From an uncultured Pelagibacteraceae bacterium (GTDB lineage: Bacteria; Pseudomonadota; Alphaproteobacteria; Pelagibacterales; Pelagibacteraceae): 64,000 nucleotides of DNA. The notes beneath the pieces are model-generated. The model had not been told where the DNA came from. It worked only from the letters and a program-made list of their open reading frames with translations, and made no database searches. The translations under genes and the position numbers were made by a program. Shown piece after piece: positions 63,067-64,000 of the stretch. Location: assembly GCA_902566925.1 (NCBI GenBank), contig CACFKO010000002.1, forward strand, positions 1-64,000, written 5' to 3'. How positions within the stretch are numbered: position 1 is the stretch's first letter; each line of letters starts with the position of its first letter.

Positions 63067-64000
63067 ATGAATAAAATAGCTAAACTATTTATTACATTTA
63101 TTTCAGCTATAACTCTAACATTAGCAACCATCTCTTCTTCTTTTGCAAAAGTTGAAGACGGTATGATCGTGTTAGGTTCTGCGATATCTCTTACAGGTAA
63201 ATATTCTTCTAACGGAGTTCACACTCAAAATGGCTACAACATGGCTGTTGATAGAATTAACAGCATGGGTGGCGTAAAAGTTGGAGGAAAAAGTTATAAA
63301 TTTGAAATCATTTATTACGATGATGAGTCAAATCCTAAAAGAGCTGCACAGTTAGCTGAAAGACTAATTAAGCAAGATGGCGTTCATTATATGCTTGGAC
63401 CATACAGTTCAGGTTTAACGAAAGCCATTGCACCAGTAACCGAGAAATATAAAATTCCTATGGTTGAAGCGAATGGTGCATCAAGATCTTTATTTACAAA
63501 AGGATACAAATATTTGTTCGCGGTGTTATCACCAGCTAACCAATACCTTGAAGTAGCAATTGATCTTGCAGTCGAAAAAAATGGTGGTAAGCCAGTAAAA
63601 ATTGCGCAAGCATTTGAACAAGACGCTTTCTCACAAGACGTGAGACTTGGTATCTTGGATGCAGCAAAAAGAACTGGATCTAAAATCATTATTGATGACA
63701 AATTACCAAAAGAGCTAAATGATATGGCTGCTACATTGGCAAAAGTAAAAGCTACTAAGCCAGATGTACTAGTAGTATCAGGGCATACAAAAGGTGCATT
63801 AACTGCAATCAGACAAATATCTGAAATGAAAGTTGATGTTCCAATGTTAGCTATGACACACTGCGATGCTGCAAAACTTTCTAAACAACACGGAAAGAAA
63901 TCAGAATATGCATTGTGCGCTTCTCAATGGCATAAAAACTTAAGCTACAAAGATAAATTCTTTGGTGGTGGTAAGAAGTATGACAAAGACTTTAAAAAAG
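63067..64000 (+). CDS. ABC transporter substrate-binding protein, branched-chain amino acid type (partial)
   Basis: The frame is open from the ATG at 63067 to the window end (311 codons). A signal peptide ends near residue 27 (ISSSFAKVEDG). The type I periplasmic binding fold is shown by VLGSAISLTGKYSSNGVHTQ near 36, IIYYDDESNPKRAAQLAERL (near 78-97) and MLGPYSSGLTKAIAPVTEKY. These are typical of LivJ-like proteins. A strong AGGGGG ribosome site is present. SAR11 relies on such binding proteins; the ligand is unknown and the C-terminus is outside the window. Confidence 0.9.
   Translation, partial: MNKIAKLFITFISAITLTLATISSSFAKVEDGMIVLGSAISLTGKYSSNGVHTQNGYNMAVDRINSMGGVKVGGKSYKFEIIYYDDESNPKRAAQLAERLIKQDGVHYMLGPYSSGLTKAIAPVTEKYKIPMVEANGASRSLFTKGYKYLFAVLSPANQYLEVAIDLAVEKNGGKPVKIAQAFEQDAFSQDVRLGILDAAKRTGSKIIIDDKLPKELNDMAATLAKVKATKPDVLVVSGHTKGALTAIRQISEMKVDVPMLAMTHCDAAKLSKQHGKKSEYALCASQWHKNLSYKDKFFGGGKKYDKDFKK

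Noticed and set aside
63387..63701. Minus-strand frame inside the ABC binding protein gene
   Set aside because: The plus-strand frame has a signal peptide, ribosome site and clear family motifs to the window end.

Overview
The window comes from a very AT-rich, tightly packed alphaproteobacterial chromosome. Gene content and order (dcw cell-wall cluster, split permuted tmRNA, SAM-II plus SAM-V riboswitches before metY, sarcosine and dimethylglycine catabolism, ThyX, one-base and ATGA overlaps between genes) point to the SAR11 clade, close to Candidatus Pelagibacter. This is inference from sequence features, not from a database search. No rRNA, tRNA, IS element, prophage or CRISPR array is visible. 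The longest stretch without a protein gene (23730-24039) holds ssrA; the next longest (60459-60728) holds a two-riboswitch leader.

Layout. 1-9949 (+): end of the dcw cluster (murF end, mraY, murD, ftsW, murG, murC, murB, ddl, ftsQ, ftsA). The FtsA is degenerate and ftsZ is not in its usual place before lpxC. 10024-13861 (+): lpxC, bamD, ligA. 13850-17586 (-): aminopeptidase P and UvrD. 17633-24987: an AsmA-like protein, fumC, a MazG-like protein, a three-gene surface-modification cassette abutting ssrA, and thyX. 24968-29114: mrp, then hflK-hflC-DUF2065-degP. 29120-35040 (+): miaA, ilvB-ilvH-ilvC and leuA. 35042-41071 (+): the rod-shape operon mreB-mreC-mreD-mrdA-mrdB followed by bactofilin. 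41131-44415 (+): a DadA-like oxidase, a 2-hydroxyacid dehydrogenase and two tandem paralogous small lipoproteins. 44464-52471 (+): a dimethylglycine dehydrogenase-type flavoprotein, etfB, etfA, ETF-ubiquinone oxidoreductase and two transporters. 52468-58596 (-): an SDR-like protein, DUF2237 and the soxBDAG sarcosine oxidase operon. 58632-60674 (-): DUF4864 and metY with its riboswitch leader. 60729-64000: msrB, ccdA, glutaredoxin, a DUF2805-like protein, a LysE exporter and the start of a branched-chain amino-acid-type ABC binding protein.

How the genes work together. Two blocks serve the envelope: peptidoglycan precursors and septation (dcw), and elongation (mre/mrd plus bactofilin). A methyl-group and one-carbon block joins the dimethylglycine dehydrogenase, ETF and ETF-QO with tetrameric sarcosine oxidase, so methylated glycines can yield folate-bound one-carbon units and electrons for ubiquinone. 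Methionine synthesis (metY) beside it senses SAM through two stacked RNA switches, and methionine sulfoxide repair (msrB) is divergent from it. The most notable signals are the ATPase-dead FtsA without an adjacent ftsZ, the tandem riboswitch leader, the permuted tmRNA with a very short tag and a cassette joined to its 3' end, an operator-like palindrome over the leuA promoter, a tandem lipoprotein family of unknown role, and repeated placement of -10-like boxes 6-8 bases before start codons.
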